Part shown: piece after piece, positions 33,673-42,071 of the stretch
Layout: the number at the start of each line of letters is the position of its first letter
Numbering within the stretch: position 1 is the first letter of the stretch
Assembly: GCA_038748365.1 (NCBI GenBank)
Contig: JBCDIZ010000008.1
Span: 62,001 to 126,000 of the forward strand
Origin: Alterisphingorhabdus sp038748365
Lineage (GTDB): Bacteria; Pseudomonadota; Alphaproteobacteria; Sphingomonadales; Sphingomonadaceae
Direction of reading: 5' to 3'
DNA: 64,000 bases
Position numbers and translations under genes: made by a program
The notes under the pieces: generated by a model
What the model was told of the DNA's origin: nothing
Seen by the model: the letters and a program-made list of their open reading frames with translations, nothing else
Databases searched by the model: none

Positions 33673-36045
33673 ATGAAATTTTCTACAGTATCTTTGCGCG
33701 CACTCGCTTTGTGTGGCGCGGGGCTTGCTATTGCACCTTATCAAGCGATGGCGATGGAGGCGGAAGATGCAACTTCAGCCGAAGCGGATGCGCAAGATGG
33801 CAACGCCACAGCACCGCAAGCGCAAGATGAAGGTCCGCAGCGTGATGACAATGCGGTGGATATTTTCAACGACGTCATCGTCGTAACCGGGACCAAAACC
33901 CGCGACCCGGAAGATGTGCAGGACGTCCCGGTTGCGGTTACCGCGTTTAACGACCAGACGCTCGAAGCGCTTAAAGTGCGGGATATTCAGGGTCTGAGTT
34001 TCCAGGCACCCAGCGTTTCACTCGATCAGATCGGCACAAGCCGCGGCACCGCCAACTTCTCGATCCGTGGCCTTGGCATCAATAGCTCGATTCCGTCCAT
34101 TGACCCGACCGTTGGTGTCTTTGTCGATGGCGTTTATCTCGGTTTCAACGGGGGCGTGGTATTTGACCTTTTCGACCTCGACAGCGTCGAGGTGCTTCGC
34201 GGCCCGCAAGGCATTCTCTTTGGCCGCAACACCACCGGTGGTGCGGTTTTGATCAACACCGGCAACCCGACCGAAGAATTTGAAGGCAAGTTCCGTGCTG
34301 CGGTTGAAGGTCCGGTCGACAGCGGTCGTGGTGGCCCAAGCTATTTCCTTAGCGGTGTTGTTTCCGGACCGATTATCGAGGATGTGCTGCTGTTCAAACT
34401 GGGCGCCTACTATAATGAGGACGAAGGCTATTTCCGCAATCTGTTCGACGGCTCGGACTTCGGCGCGGCGGAAACCTATATCTTGCGCGGTGCACTTGAG
34501 TTCCGTCCAACCAGTAACCTTACCATCCTCGGCAAAATCGATTATTTTGATAGTGAAGGCGACGGTCCGGCAGGCCAGAACCGTGGTACATTTGATCGCA
34601 ACAGCTTTGATTTTTCGATTGACGAGCCTGGTAATTACGACACCGAGGTTATTACCGGCAGTGTCCAGCTGGACTGGGAGATTGGGCCGGGCGTGTTGAC
34701 CAACATCTTCGGCTATCGCGAATTTTCTGGTACGACATTGGGAGATATTGATGGCCTTCCGGCCTTCCTGTTCCACTCCAGTACCGAGACTGAGCAGGAT
34801 CAGATTTCCAACGAATTGCGCTATGCCATGAGCTTTGATGGCATAGAGATTACCGTTGGTGGTTTCTTCTTTGACCAGAGTATCTCCTATACCGAGGTGC
34901 GCGATCTACCGCCGCTTTCACCGCTTACCTTTTTCGGCGGTGGGCAGCAGGATCACCAGGTGCTGGGTCTGTTTGGACAAGGCCAATTCTATGTCACTGA
35001 CAGCTTCAGCCTGATTGCTGGCCTGCGCTGGTCACGTGAGGAGAAGGATGCAGGTGTTACCTATGTCCGTCCGCGTCCCGAATGTTCAGTGGTACAGGGT
35101 ACCTGCCCGACCAGTGGTACCAATCCGTTTATCCCGACTGAGAATAACGGCTTCACCGATGATGTTGTCTTTACCAACTGGTCGCCGAAATTGGGAGTTC
35201 AGTATGAATTTGCCAATAGTCAGGTTTATGGTCACTGGACCCGTGGTTTTCGCTCGGGCGGCTATAATTTCCGCATTACCAACGCCACCCTATTCGAGAA
35301 TACCGTTGTTCCGGCCAATGGCGGCAATTTCAATTTTGATGAAGAACGCGTTGATACCTTTGAAATTGGTGGTAAATTCCAGACAGAAGATGGCGCCTTT
35401 ACTTTGAACGCTGCGGCCTATGTGACCCTAATCGACAATATGCAGCGTGAAGTGAACCAGAGTTCTTTGACCGAGGGTGTATCGCAATTCATCCTCAATA
35501 CCGCCGATGCCACCATCTATGGCGTGGAAGCTGAAGCGCGGATGCGAGTCACCGATAATCTGCTGTTCACCGCCAATGTCGGCCTGATTAATGATGAATA
35601 TGACGAGGTGCGTTTCGACATATCCGGTGACGGTGTAGTCGATGCCGGCGATGAGGCTTTGCGGATCCCGCGTGTGCCAGAATATACTTGGGGTGTTGGT
35701 GCGATCCATGAGCTTGATCTTGGCAACAGCTCGATTCTTAGCCGGTTCAACCTGCAATATCGCGATGAATTCGCCTATACTGACGATAATCTCGGCTTTG
35801 TTCAGGATATCACCAATCTGGAAGCCAATATCACCTGGAGAACCCCGGTCGAAGGATTGAGCGTCTCGATCTACGGCCGCAATCTGTTTGATGAAGTGCA
35901 GGTTGGTGGTGATACACAAGTTCCGTTTGGTGGCCCACTATCAACCGGCGTCAGGCAGCCTTTTGCCCAATTCCCGGCAGCAGGCACCTTCTCGCCACTG
36001 TCACGCGGACGACAGCTTGGTGCAGAGCTTCAATTTGAGTTCTAA
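33673..36045 (+). CDS. TonB-dependent outer membrane receptor
   Basis: 790 residues with a signal peptide (cleavage near AMA, ~27), an acidic Ala/Gln linker, a TonB box (DVIVVTGTK, ~68-76), the plug domain (PVAVTAFNDQTLEALKVRDI, VEVLRGPQGILFGRNTTGGA) and a 22-strand barrel ending in LQFEF with a C-terminal phenylalanine. It is of the sphingomonad type that takes up siderophores, sugars or plant-derived compounds; the substrate cannot be told. The 282-bp gap before it is AT-rich and shows no other gene. A GAGAGGG site precedes the ATG. The gene stands alone between two genes of unrelated function. Confidence 0.95.
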   Translation: MKFSTVSLRALALCGAGLAIAPYQAMAMEAEDATSAEADAQDGNATAPQAQDEGPQRDDNAVDIFNDVIVVTGTKTRDPEDVQDVPVAVTAFNDQTLEALKVRDIQGLSFQAPSVSLDQIGTSRGTANFSIRGLGINSSIPSIDPTVGVFVDGVYLGFNGGVVFDLFDLDSVEVLRGPQGILFGRNTTGGAVLINTGNPTEEFEGKFRAAVEGPVDSGRGGPSYFLSGVVSGPIIEDVLLFKLGAYYNEDEGYFRNLFDGSDFGAAETYILRGALEFRPTSNLTILGKIDYFDSEGDGPAGQNRGTFDRNSFDFSIDEPGNYDTEVITGSVQLDWEIGPGVLTNIFGYREFSGTTLGDIDGLPAFLFHSSTETEQDQISNELRYAMSFDGIEITVGGFFFDQSISYTEVRDLPPLSPLTFFGGGQQDHQVLGLFGQGQFYVTDSFSLIAGLRWSREEKDAGVTYVRPRPECSVVQGTCPTSGTNPFIPTENNGFTDDVVFTNWSPKLGVQYEFANSQVYGHWTRGFRSGGYNFRITNATLFENTVVPANGGNFNFDEERVDTFEIGGKFQTEDGAFTLNAAAYVTLIDNMQREVNQSSLTEGVSQFILNTADATIYGVEAEARMRVTDNLLFTANVGLINDEYDEVRFDISGDGVVDAGDEALRIPRVPEYTWGVGAIHELDLGNSSILSRFNLQYRDEFAYTDDNLGFVQDITNLEANITWRTPVEGLSVSIYGRNLFDEVQVGGDTQVPFGGPLSTGVRQPFAQFPAAGTFSPLSRGRQLGAELQFEF

Positions 36046-36079
36046 GGACAAAAGAGCTTGAAATTTCAAACCATGGCCA

Positions 36080-36120
36080 GGGCCGGAACCTAACGCATAG
36101 GTTCCGGCCCTAGCTTATTT
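36080..36120 (+). terminator. intrinsic terminator of the TonB-dependent receptor gene
   Basis: A perfect 13-bp stem, GGGCCGGAACCTA (36080-36092) and TAGGTTCCGGCCC (36098-36110), encloses a 5-base loop. TAGCTTATTT follows. Confidence 0.8.
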
Positions 36121-36145
36121 GGCACGCGATGTTACAACTTCGGAC

Positions 36146-37225
36146 ATGATCGTTTATGGCTCCCGCGTCTCTTACTATACCGGCAAGCTCGAAGCCTATT
36201 TGCGCTATAAAGGGATAGCCTATCAATCCGCGCCCACGCCCTATGGCAAGCCGCAGCGGCTGATCGAGAATGTCGGCGCTATTCAAATGCCGATCATCGA
36301 ATGCGGTGATGGGCGATGGATGTCTGATACGACACCCATTTTGCTCCAGCTGGAACAAGAGGATCCCGGTTCGACGATCCTTCCCGTCAATCCGGTTGTG
36401 AATTTCATCGCCAGACTAATCGAGGATTATGGCGATGAATGGCTATGGCGACCGGCCATGCATTTTCGCTGGAGCTATCCCCATGATCGGATGCTGATCT
36501 CCAATGTGCTGGTCGATGAGGTAACGCAAGATGTCCCGGCACCGCGTTTCCTGAAGCGCCGCAGAATAGAGCGGCGGCAAGTGAAGAGCTATGTTGAACG
36601 TGACGGCGTGACCGCCTCGACACGCGCACATGTGGAGCAAGGGTACCACCGCGCCCTCGCCAATATGACCCGGATGCTGGAAACACGTCCGTTCCTGCTA
36701 GGCGATGCACCGTCATTGGCCGATTATGGCATGATGGGGCCGATGTTCCGGCATTTCGGGCAAGACCCGACACCTGCCGAGATTATGCGCACTACCGCGC
36801 CGGTTATATTTGAATGGGTCGCCCGTATGTGGAATGCCAAACCGGCAGCGCAACAGAACTTCGTCGATACCGTACCCGACGATGCCCAGCCCATGCTGAA
36901 AGAGATATGCGAAACGCATCTGGTGCAGCTTGCTGCCAATGCTGAGAGCTATGCAGCAGACCAAAAGCGGTTTGCCATGACGGTACAGGGCTGTGACTAT
37001 ACGGATATTGCGACATCACGCTATCGTGTCTGGTGTCTGGAAAAACTGCGTGAAGCTTTTGCGGCGCTTGCTGACGATGATCAGAAAACCGTCCGCGGTC
37101 TGCTGCCCTATCCCGAAGCCGAGATAGTATGGTACGAGGATGCTCCCGCCCAATCTGGCTATGATCCGGAAAACAAATTGCCCTTTGGTAAAGCCATCAA
37201 TGTATTTCCCGGAGGCACCCCTTGA
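36146..37225 (+). CDS. glutathione S-transferase-like protein
   Basis: 359 residues, longer than a typical GST (~210) because of a C-terminal extension. The N-terminal thioredoxin-like domain begins MIVYGSRVSYYTGKLEAYLR and includes the DTTPILLQLEQ helix in place of the usual E/D-S motif. The helical C domain has FLLGDAPSLADYGMMGPMFR. Residues ~250-359 form an extra region with no known domain. The ATG at 36146 was preferred to an upstream TTG that would lie just after the terminator. Its stop overlaps the start of the cytochrome b561 gene. Confidence 0.85.
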   Translation: MIVYGSRVSYYTGKLEAYLRYKGIAYQSAPTPYGKPQRLIENVGAIQMPIIECGDGRWMSDTTPILLQLEQEDPGSTILPVNPVVNFIARLIEDYGDEWLWRPAMHFRWSYPHDRMLISNVLVDEVTQDVPAPRFLKRRRIERRQVKSYVERDGVTASTRAHVEQGYHRALANMTRMLETRPFLLGDAPSLADYGMMGPMFRHFGQDPTPAEIMRTTAPVIFEWVARMWNAKPAAQQNFVDTVPDDAQPMLKEICETHLVQLAANAESYAADQKRFAMTVQGCDYTDIATSRYRVWCLEKLREAFAALADDDQKTVRGLLPYPEAEIVWYEDAPAQSGYDPENKLPFGKAINVFPGGTP

Positions 37226-38571
37226 GCGGCGCACAACAGCGCTATTCCACTATTGCGATACTGCTCCACTGGATCATCGCAGCACTGCTGGCGTTTGAAT
37301 TGGGGTTAGGGCGCGGGCTGGAAGATCTGACCCTTGCCACCGGGCTGTTCGACATTACCCAGCTTCATAAATCTGTTGGCATAACGATCTTGCTGCTCTC
37401 GCTCGCTCGGCTTGGCTGGCGCTTGCTTAACCCGCCACCGGCGGCGCTACCCGACAGTTCCCTCAACCACGCACTCGCCAAAACGGTGCATATTGGCCTT
37501 TATGCCTTTATGATCGGCGCGCCACTTACGGGCTGGTTGATGGTTTCCACCTCAAAGCTGGATATCGATACACTGCTTTTTAGCACTCTCCCCTGGCCTG
37601 ATATTCCATGGGTCGGCAGCCTGGAAGCGCAGGCAAAAGAGACGCTTAACGGCGCCGCAGAATGGGCCCATGGCGCGCTGGGCTGGGTCGGGATTGCTCT
37701 ATTCGCGCTGCATATTATCGGCGCCTTGCGGCACCATCTTTTGCGCGGTGAGCATTTATTGGGCCGCATAGTACCGGGTATAACAAGCCTTCATCCCAAT
37801 CGTGGCGCGATAGTGATCGGACTCTTTGCCATGGCTTCGGTCAGTTTAAGCTTATGGGCGCAGAATTGGGGCGATAGAGAACCGGACGCGCCCATTCCAT
37901 TGGCGGCAGAGGGAACCTCTTCAATAGAAGTGCCAAATGCTGACGAGGCAGCGGCCGATGCTTTAACAGAGCAAGAGGATGAAAGCGAAGAGACAGACGA
38001 GGAAACCGAAGAAACGGACGAAACCGCAGAAGATGCCGAAGAGGACAACGCCGAGGAACAAGAGGCACAGGACGAGCCAGCCGCTACCGCTTATGACTGG
38101 CGTGTCACCGATAAACAGCCCGTTGGCTTCGCTTTTGTCTGGAATGGTGAAACGGTGCGCGGGTCTTTCTCGGACTGGAGCGCCACTATTCGCTTTGGCG
38201 AACAAGCGCTCGACCAATCGCGCATCGATGTCCGTATCGGCCTCGCCTCGGCGCGCACCGGCAATGGGCAAGTGGATGAAGCCTTGCCCGGAGCCGATTT
38301 CTTTGCGGTCGCCGCCAACCCGCAGGCGCGATTCCAGTCAAGTGATATCCGCAGCCTTGGCGGCAATCGCTATGAAGCACGCGGAACCCTGAATATGCGC
38401 GGTGCCAGCCAGCCGGTCACGCTACGTTTCACACTCGACATTGACGGCACCAACGCCCGCGTCAACGGCAGTGCGACCGTGAACCGTGCCGCCTTTGGCA
38501 TCGCTAGTGGCAGCTATGGCGATATCGCCGATAATGTACAGGTCGATTTCCGCTTCTCGGCGCAGCGCTGA
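37222..38571 (+). CDS. cytochrome b561 - YceI fusion protein
   Basis: 449 residues. The first ~215 form a four-helix cytochrome b561 (YSTIAILLHWIIAALLAFEL, LHKSVGITILLLSLARLGWR, HGALGWVGIALFALHIIGAL), with histidines placed as haem ligands. Residues ~225-288 are a very acidic Glu/Asp/Thr linker. Residues ~290-449 are a YceI lipocalin-like domain (VRGSFSDWSATIRF, EARGTLNMRGASQPVTLRFT). YceI domains bind isoprenoid lipids, so the fusion may couple quinone/isoprenoid binding to electron transfer. The start is TTG overlapping the GST stop (TTGA) with GGAGG upstream. Confidence 0.92.
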   Translation: MSGAQQRYSTIAILLHWIIAALLAFELGLGRGLEDLTLATGLFDITQLHKSVGITILLLSLARLGWRLLNPPPAALPDSSLNHALAKTVHIGLYAFMIGAPLTGWLMVSTSKLDIDTLLFSTLPWPDIPWVGSLEAQAKETLNGAAEWAHGALGWVGIALFALHIIGALRHHLLRGEHLLGRIVPGITSLHPNRGAIVIGLFAMASVSLSLWAQNWGDREPDAPIPLAAEGTSSIEVPNADEAAADALTEQEDESEETDEETEETDETAEDAEEDNAEEQEAQDEPAATAYDWRVTDKQPVGFAFVWNGETVRGSFSDWSATIRFGEQALDQSRIDVRIGLASARTGNGQVDEALPGADFFAVAANPQARFQSSDIRSLGGNRYEARGTLNMRGASQPVTLRFTLDIDGTNARVNGSATVNRAAFGIASGSYGDIADNVQVDFRFSAQR

Positions 38572-38666
38572 GGCGATTGCTGCGACAAGCCGGTGCATAT
38601 GTGCACCATCTCGGCTCTCGCTTCATTCTAACACTGTGCTAAACGCACGCGCGAAAGGATAATCTT

Positions 38667-39377
38667 ATGGCCATAACATTGGTAAAATTTCGTTCGGGGA
38701 TGGGCGTGCCTTGTCCCAGCACCTTTTGCATGAAGGCGGAAATATTGCTCAAAATGGCTAATCTCGACTATGAAAGCAGCATTCTCGACGATCCGCGCAA
38801 AAGCCCCAAGGGTAAGTTCCCTTATATCATCGATGACGGCAAAGAGATTGCCGATAGCCATTTTATCCAGCGCTATCTGGAGCAGAGTTATGACGCAGAT
38901 TTCGATCCAGATCTGACTCAACAGCAGCGCGCAATCAGCCATGGCATGGCACGTATGGTAGAAGAGCGCCTTTACTGGGCGCTGGTCTATAATCGCTGGA
39001 TTGATGAAGCCAATTGGCGGGATACGGCGCAATTCTGGTTTGGGACAATGCCGCCCATCATGCGTAATATCGTGCCGATTGTCGCGCGTCGTCAGGTGCG
39101 TGCCTCACTTCATGGTCACGGTCTTGGAAGACATAACCAGAAGGATACTTATGGCCTTGGCGCAGAGGATATTGCCGCATTGGCAGCGCATCTGGGTGAT
39201 CAGGATTATATGTTCGGCGACACCCCAACTGCGCTGGATGCCATTGCCTATCCAGTGATTACCAATATTCTGACGCCACCGGTCGCTAGCCCATTGCGCG
39301 AAGCAGCACAACAACACCCGTTATTGGCCGCTTATGTCACAAGATGCACAGAAAGATGGTTTCCCGATTTTGCTTGA
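38667..39377 (+). CDS. GST-family protein, FAXC/metaxin-like
   Basis: 236 residues. It starts like the GST N domain (VKFRSGMGVPCPSTFCMKAE) with a PKGKFPYIIDDGKEIADSHF block and a HGHGLGRHNQKDTYGLGAED loop. The last is typical of the failed-axon-connection/metaxin subgroup (C domain with TALDAIAYPVI). Its substrate is unknown. It lies 95 bp after the cytochrome gene and could share its transcript. Confidence 0.85.
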   Translation: MAITLVKFRSGMGVPCPSTFCMKAEILLKMANLDYESSILDDPRKSPKGKFPYIIDDGKEIADSHFIQRYLEQSYDADFDPDLTQQQRAISHGMARMVEERLYWALVYNRWIDEANWRDTAQFWFGTMPPIMRNIVPIVARRQVRASLHGHGLGRHNQKDTYGLGAEDIAALAAHLGDQDYMFGDTPTALDAIAYPVITNILTPPVASPLREAAQQHPLLAAYVTRCTERWFPDFA

Positions 39378-39421
39378 TCCACTGGCGATAAGTCCTTTGG
39401 AAAGCGCGTTGTGTTTCGCTG

Positions 39422-39706
39422 CTAACGCTTAGCCCGCCGCGTCGGCGCATGGAAATCAGGCGGTTTACCCGCAACCCATGCGACAAAGCGGGCAATATCA
39501 GGATGTGCTCTAAGCGCTTCCGGCGTGGCATAGTGCCTCGCCAGTTCAGCATTACTGAAGGTCGCATGGATGGTGCGGTGACAGATGGGGTGCACTGCTA
39601 CTGTCTCGCGCCCGCCCCTGCTTTTGGGCACCGGGTGATGCCACTCCACCCTCCGTCCCAAAGGGCGTTTGCAGAGCCAGCAAAGCTCTTGCGCATTGCC
39701 GCTCAC
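39422..39706 (-). CDS. small HNH endonuclease-like protein
   Basis: 94 residues with CWLCKRPLG (Cys9, Cys12), VEWHHPVPKSRGG (His23, His24) and VHPICHRTIHATFS (Cys42, His47). This is the zinc and catalytic arrangement of small HNH nucleases. Chromosomal single-domain HNH proteins of this kind have no known role. It starts inside the stop codon of the serine hydrolase gene, so it is the last of a three-gene operon. Confidence 0.85.
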   Translation of the reverse strand: MSGNAQELCWLCKRPLGRRVEWHHPVPKSRGGRETVAVHPICHRTIHATFSNAELARHYATPEALRAHPDIARFVAWVAGKPPDFHAPTRRAKR

Positions 39707-40803
39707 GGGCAGCTATGGAGGCAAGGCCCCTCGGGCGCTGCCTCATCGACCATGGTAACGATCCGCACCCGTACCTCGCCAGTCTGGCGATTGGCCCAAA
39801 GCCCGGCGCGCAGGCCATAGGCATTGCCCGAATGACCGATCCAGCCGCCCGACTGCACCTCCAACCCCAGCGCCCATTGCCGCGGCGCGCTTGCATCCAC
39901 CGAAGCATCGGCGCGCCATTGCGTCTCGCGCATCATCTGCCATGTGGCATCGGAAAGGAAATTCTTATCATCTTCGACCAGCAACTTGCCTATGATCTCA
40001 AGTTCACGCGCCGATATTCTGAGGCCGCCTTGCGGTGAGAAGGAAGAACCGTTCTGCCCAAGCCTATAAAGCGCCAAATCGCAGCGACCATCACCGGCAC
40101 TGACAAAGGCGCATTCCTCTTCCCCTTCACCAAGAATCGGGTCTTTGGCGAGGCTGCCATCAGGGCGTAGCAATGTAATCGCATTGGCACGTTGCTCAGC
40201 CGAGCAGCCGCTCCAGTTGAAGCAGGCTTGTAGGCGCAGGGGATCAAACACCTCTTGCTGCATGATGGCATCAAAACGCTGTCCGGTAACACTTTCCATC
40301 ACCGCGGCGATGATCGGCGAAGCGCTATTGGCATAGTGAAAATACCCGCTGCCCGGCGGATGCACGCTGTCCCATGCCTCTGGGTCAGACAGCAGTGCCT
40401 GCAAATCACCATCCAGCGGCAGATAATAGCCCGCGGCATCGGTAAGGCTGGCAGTATGCGAAAGCAACATTTTCAAGGTCACCGGTACATCGGGAAAGGC
40501 CGGATTGCGCACTGGCCAACCGAGATAATTAGAGACATCGCGATCGAGGTCGAGACGCCCTTGGTCAACCAGCCGCATAACCCCTAATGCCGTGACCAAT
40601 TTTGAGATGGAGGCTATCCGCACCGGCATGTCGATATTGACCGGGTGCCCGGTGGCTCCGGCATCGCCGGACAGGGTGACAGATGTAATCTCACCTGGCT
40701 TAGAGTGCAGCTCGATATTCACCGGTTCGGCTATTTCCGGTTCTTCTGCATAGGCCGGAGAGAACAGCATGGTGAGCATCACCAGCCCGGTAAAACAGCG
40801 CAT
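39703..40803 (-). CDS. beta-lactamase-fold serine hydrolase (AmpC/PBP4*-like)
   Basis: 366 residues with a signal peptide (VMLTMLFSPAYA). The catalytic SxxK is SISK (Ser65, Lys68), the second motif is YANS (the YxN tyrosine), and GWIGHSGNAYGLRAG near the C-terminus takes the place of the KTG/HxG strand. Such proteins are esterases, D-Ala-D-Ala peptidases or, rarely, class C beta-lactamases; sequence alone cannot separate these. The ATG at 40803 was used in preference to a GTG three bases upstream. It follows the VOC gene by 8 bp. Confidence 0.85.
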   Translation of the reverse strand: MRCFTGLVMLTMLFSPAYAEEPEIAEPVNIELHSKPGEITSVTLSGDAGATGHPVNIDMPVRIASISKLVTALGVMRLVDQGRLDLDRDVSNYLGWPVRNPAFPDVPVTLKMLLSHTASLTDAAGYYLPLDGDLQALLSDPEAWDSVHPPGSGYFHYANSASPIIAAVMESVTGQRFDAIMQQEVFDPLRLQACFNWSGCSAEQRANAITLLRPDGSLAKDPILGEGEEECAFVSAGDGRCDLALYRLGQNGSSFSPQGGLRISARELEIIGKLLVEDDKNFLSDATWQMMRETQWRADASVDASAPRQWALGLEVQSGGWIGHSGNAYGLRAGLWANRQTGEVRVRIVTMVDEAAPEGPCLHSCP

Positions 40804-40811
40804 CACAATGC

Positions 40812-41213
40812 TTAGCTATCCGGACCGATCTTATAGGCGCATAGCTTGTTGCCATCGGGATCACGGAAATAAGCGGCGTAAAACCCCATCGGGCCATCAT
40901 CACCGCGCACGCCAGGTGCGCCCTCATCGCTGCCACCCAGTTCCAGCGCCTTGGCATGAAAGGCATCAACCGCCGGGCGGCTTTCCAGCATCAAAGCCAC
41001 CATATTGCCATTGCCCTTATCTGCAGGCTCACGGTTATAGGGTCGGGTAATGGCAATACCTGGCTTGTCAAAACCACTGCCCCAGATGGTGAAGGAACCA
41101 TCTTCCTCATCCATGGTCATCATCCGCTTGGCCCCGATGGTGGCCAGCAGCGTATCATAATAGTCCTGAGCGCGGGCGACATTGTCTGTACCCAGTGTCA
41201 CATAGCCAATCAT
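40812..41213 (-). CDS. VOC (glyoxalase/dioxygenase superfamily) protein
   Basis: 133 residues with paired beta-alpha-beta-beta-beta modules: MIGYVTLGTDNVARAQDYYD at the start and FYAAYFRDPDGNKLCAYKI at the end. The terminal part is the hallmark of the glyoxalase-like VOC group. No specific reaction can be assigned. GGAGAG precedes the ATG. It appears to be the first gene of an operon with the serine hydrolase and HNH genes. Confidence 0.88.
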   Translation of the reverse strand: MIGYVTLGTDNVARAQDYYDTLLATIGAKRMMTMDEEDGSFTIWGSGFDKPGIAITRPYNREPADKGNGNMVALMLESRPAVDAFHAKALELGGSDEGAPGVRGDDGPMGFYAAYFRDPDGNKLCAYKIGPDS

Positions 41214-41310
41214 ATCTCTCTCCTGCGTACCGATTTTCGTCTAATCAAAGGGCTATGCCGCATTGGCGGGAGCGTCAATGCATAAGACCGCAAACCATGC
41301 CGCGCATAAA

Positions 41311-41343
41311 AAGACCCGGCAGGATCACATCCCACCGGGTCTT
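41311..41343 (-). terminator. intrinsic terminator of the DUF3617 lipoprotein gene
   Basis: AAGACCCGG (41311-41319) and CCGGGTCTT (41335-41343) form a perfect stem with a 15-base loop. On the minus strand it is followed by TTTTTA. Confidence 0.8.
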
Positions 41344-41396
41344 GATGATTAGCATATAAGCTGTTCAGGCAAGATCTGCCCAAACGCCAATGGTGC

Positions 41397-41939
41397 TTAT
41401 GCCGCACAATCGCCGATCCGCTTGGACTCGATACGGCCCTTCATAGACATATCGCCAGCCGGACTACCGGTCATTTTCTGGTCGATGTCCATAGCATAGC
41501 CATCGGCTTCAAAAGTGCCGTCCATGACAGATACGATTTTCATGCCTTGCGCTTCGCAGGTCATGTCTACGCTCATCTCATTGCCCGAACGCTCAAGCTT
41601 GTCCATCGTGCAGCCGCTGCCTTCCGGCTGACCGAACATGCTAGCACCCGGGTCTTTGGCCTGCTCCTCGGTGATGCAGGTCTTGACAGTCGTGCCCTTG
41701 CCTATCTGTTCCATCATGGCACCCTTGGCAGCTTCGGGCAGACCAGGTGCATCAATCTCAGAAAAGCTGACAGTCATTTCATATTCGCCGGGTGTCATTT
41801 CAACATCGGCCATGGCTTCTTTGGCCTCGTCTGCACTGATCTCGCCGTCGCCATCACTGTCAGCAGACTCGCTGCCGCATGCAGAGAGCATGAGAGCGCC
41901 AGCGGATACAGCCGCCAGAGTAAAAATGGATGTACGCAT
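41397..41939 (-). CDS. DUF3617 family lipoprotein
   Basis: 180 residues. It has a lipoprotein signal with LSAC at residues ~18-21. An EF-hand-like acidic loop, DSDGDGEISADEA, comes just after the lipidation site and may bind calcium. The rest matches the DUF3617 pattern (TPGEYEMTVSFSEID, paired cysteines in VKTCITEEQ and GSGCTMDKL, MTCEAQGMK). The function of the family is unknown; it is probably anchored in the outer membrane facing the periplasm. Confidence 0.88.
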   Translation of the reverse strand: MRTSIFTLAAVSAGALMLSACGSESADSDGDGEISADEAKEAMADVEMTPGEYEMTVSFSEIDAPGLPEAAKGAMMEQIGKGTTVKTCITEEQAKDPGASMFGQPEGSGCTMDKLERSGNEMSVDMTCEAQGMKIVSVMDGTFEADGYAMDIDQKMTGSPAGDMSMKGRIESKRIGDCAA

Positions 41940-42071
41940 AAAATTTCCCCTTAGAGAGACTCTTCATTGAATCTGCGTTTGCCTTACCATGTACCCCATT
42001 GCGAGCAAGTATTGTCGGTGATTTGCGCAAAGATATTGCGTCCGCTGCGGAGTGTTTACATATTATAGATC

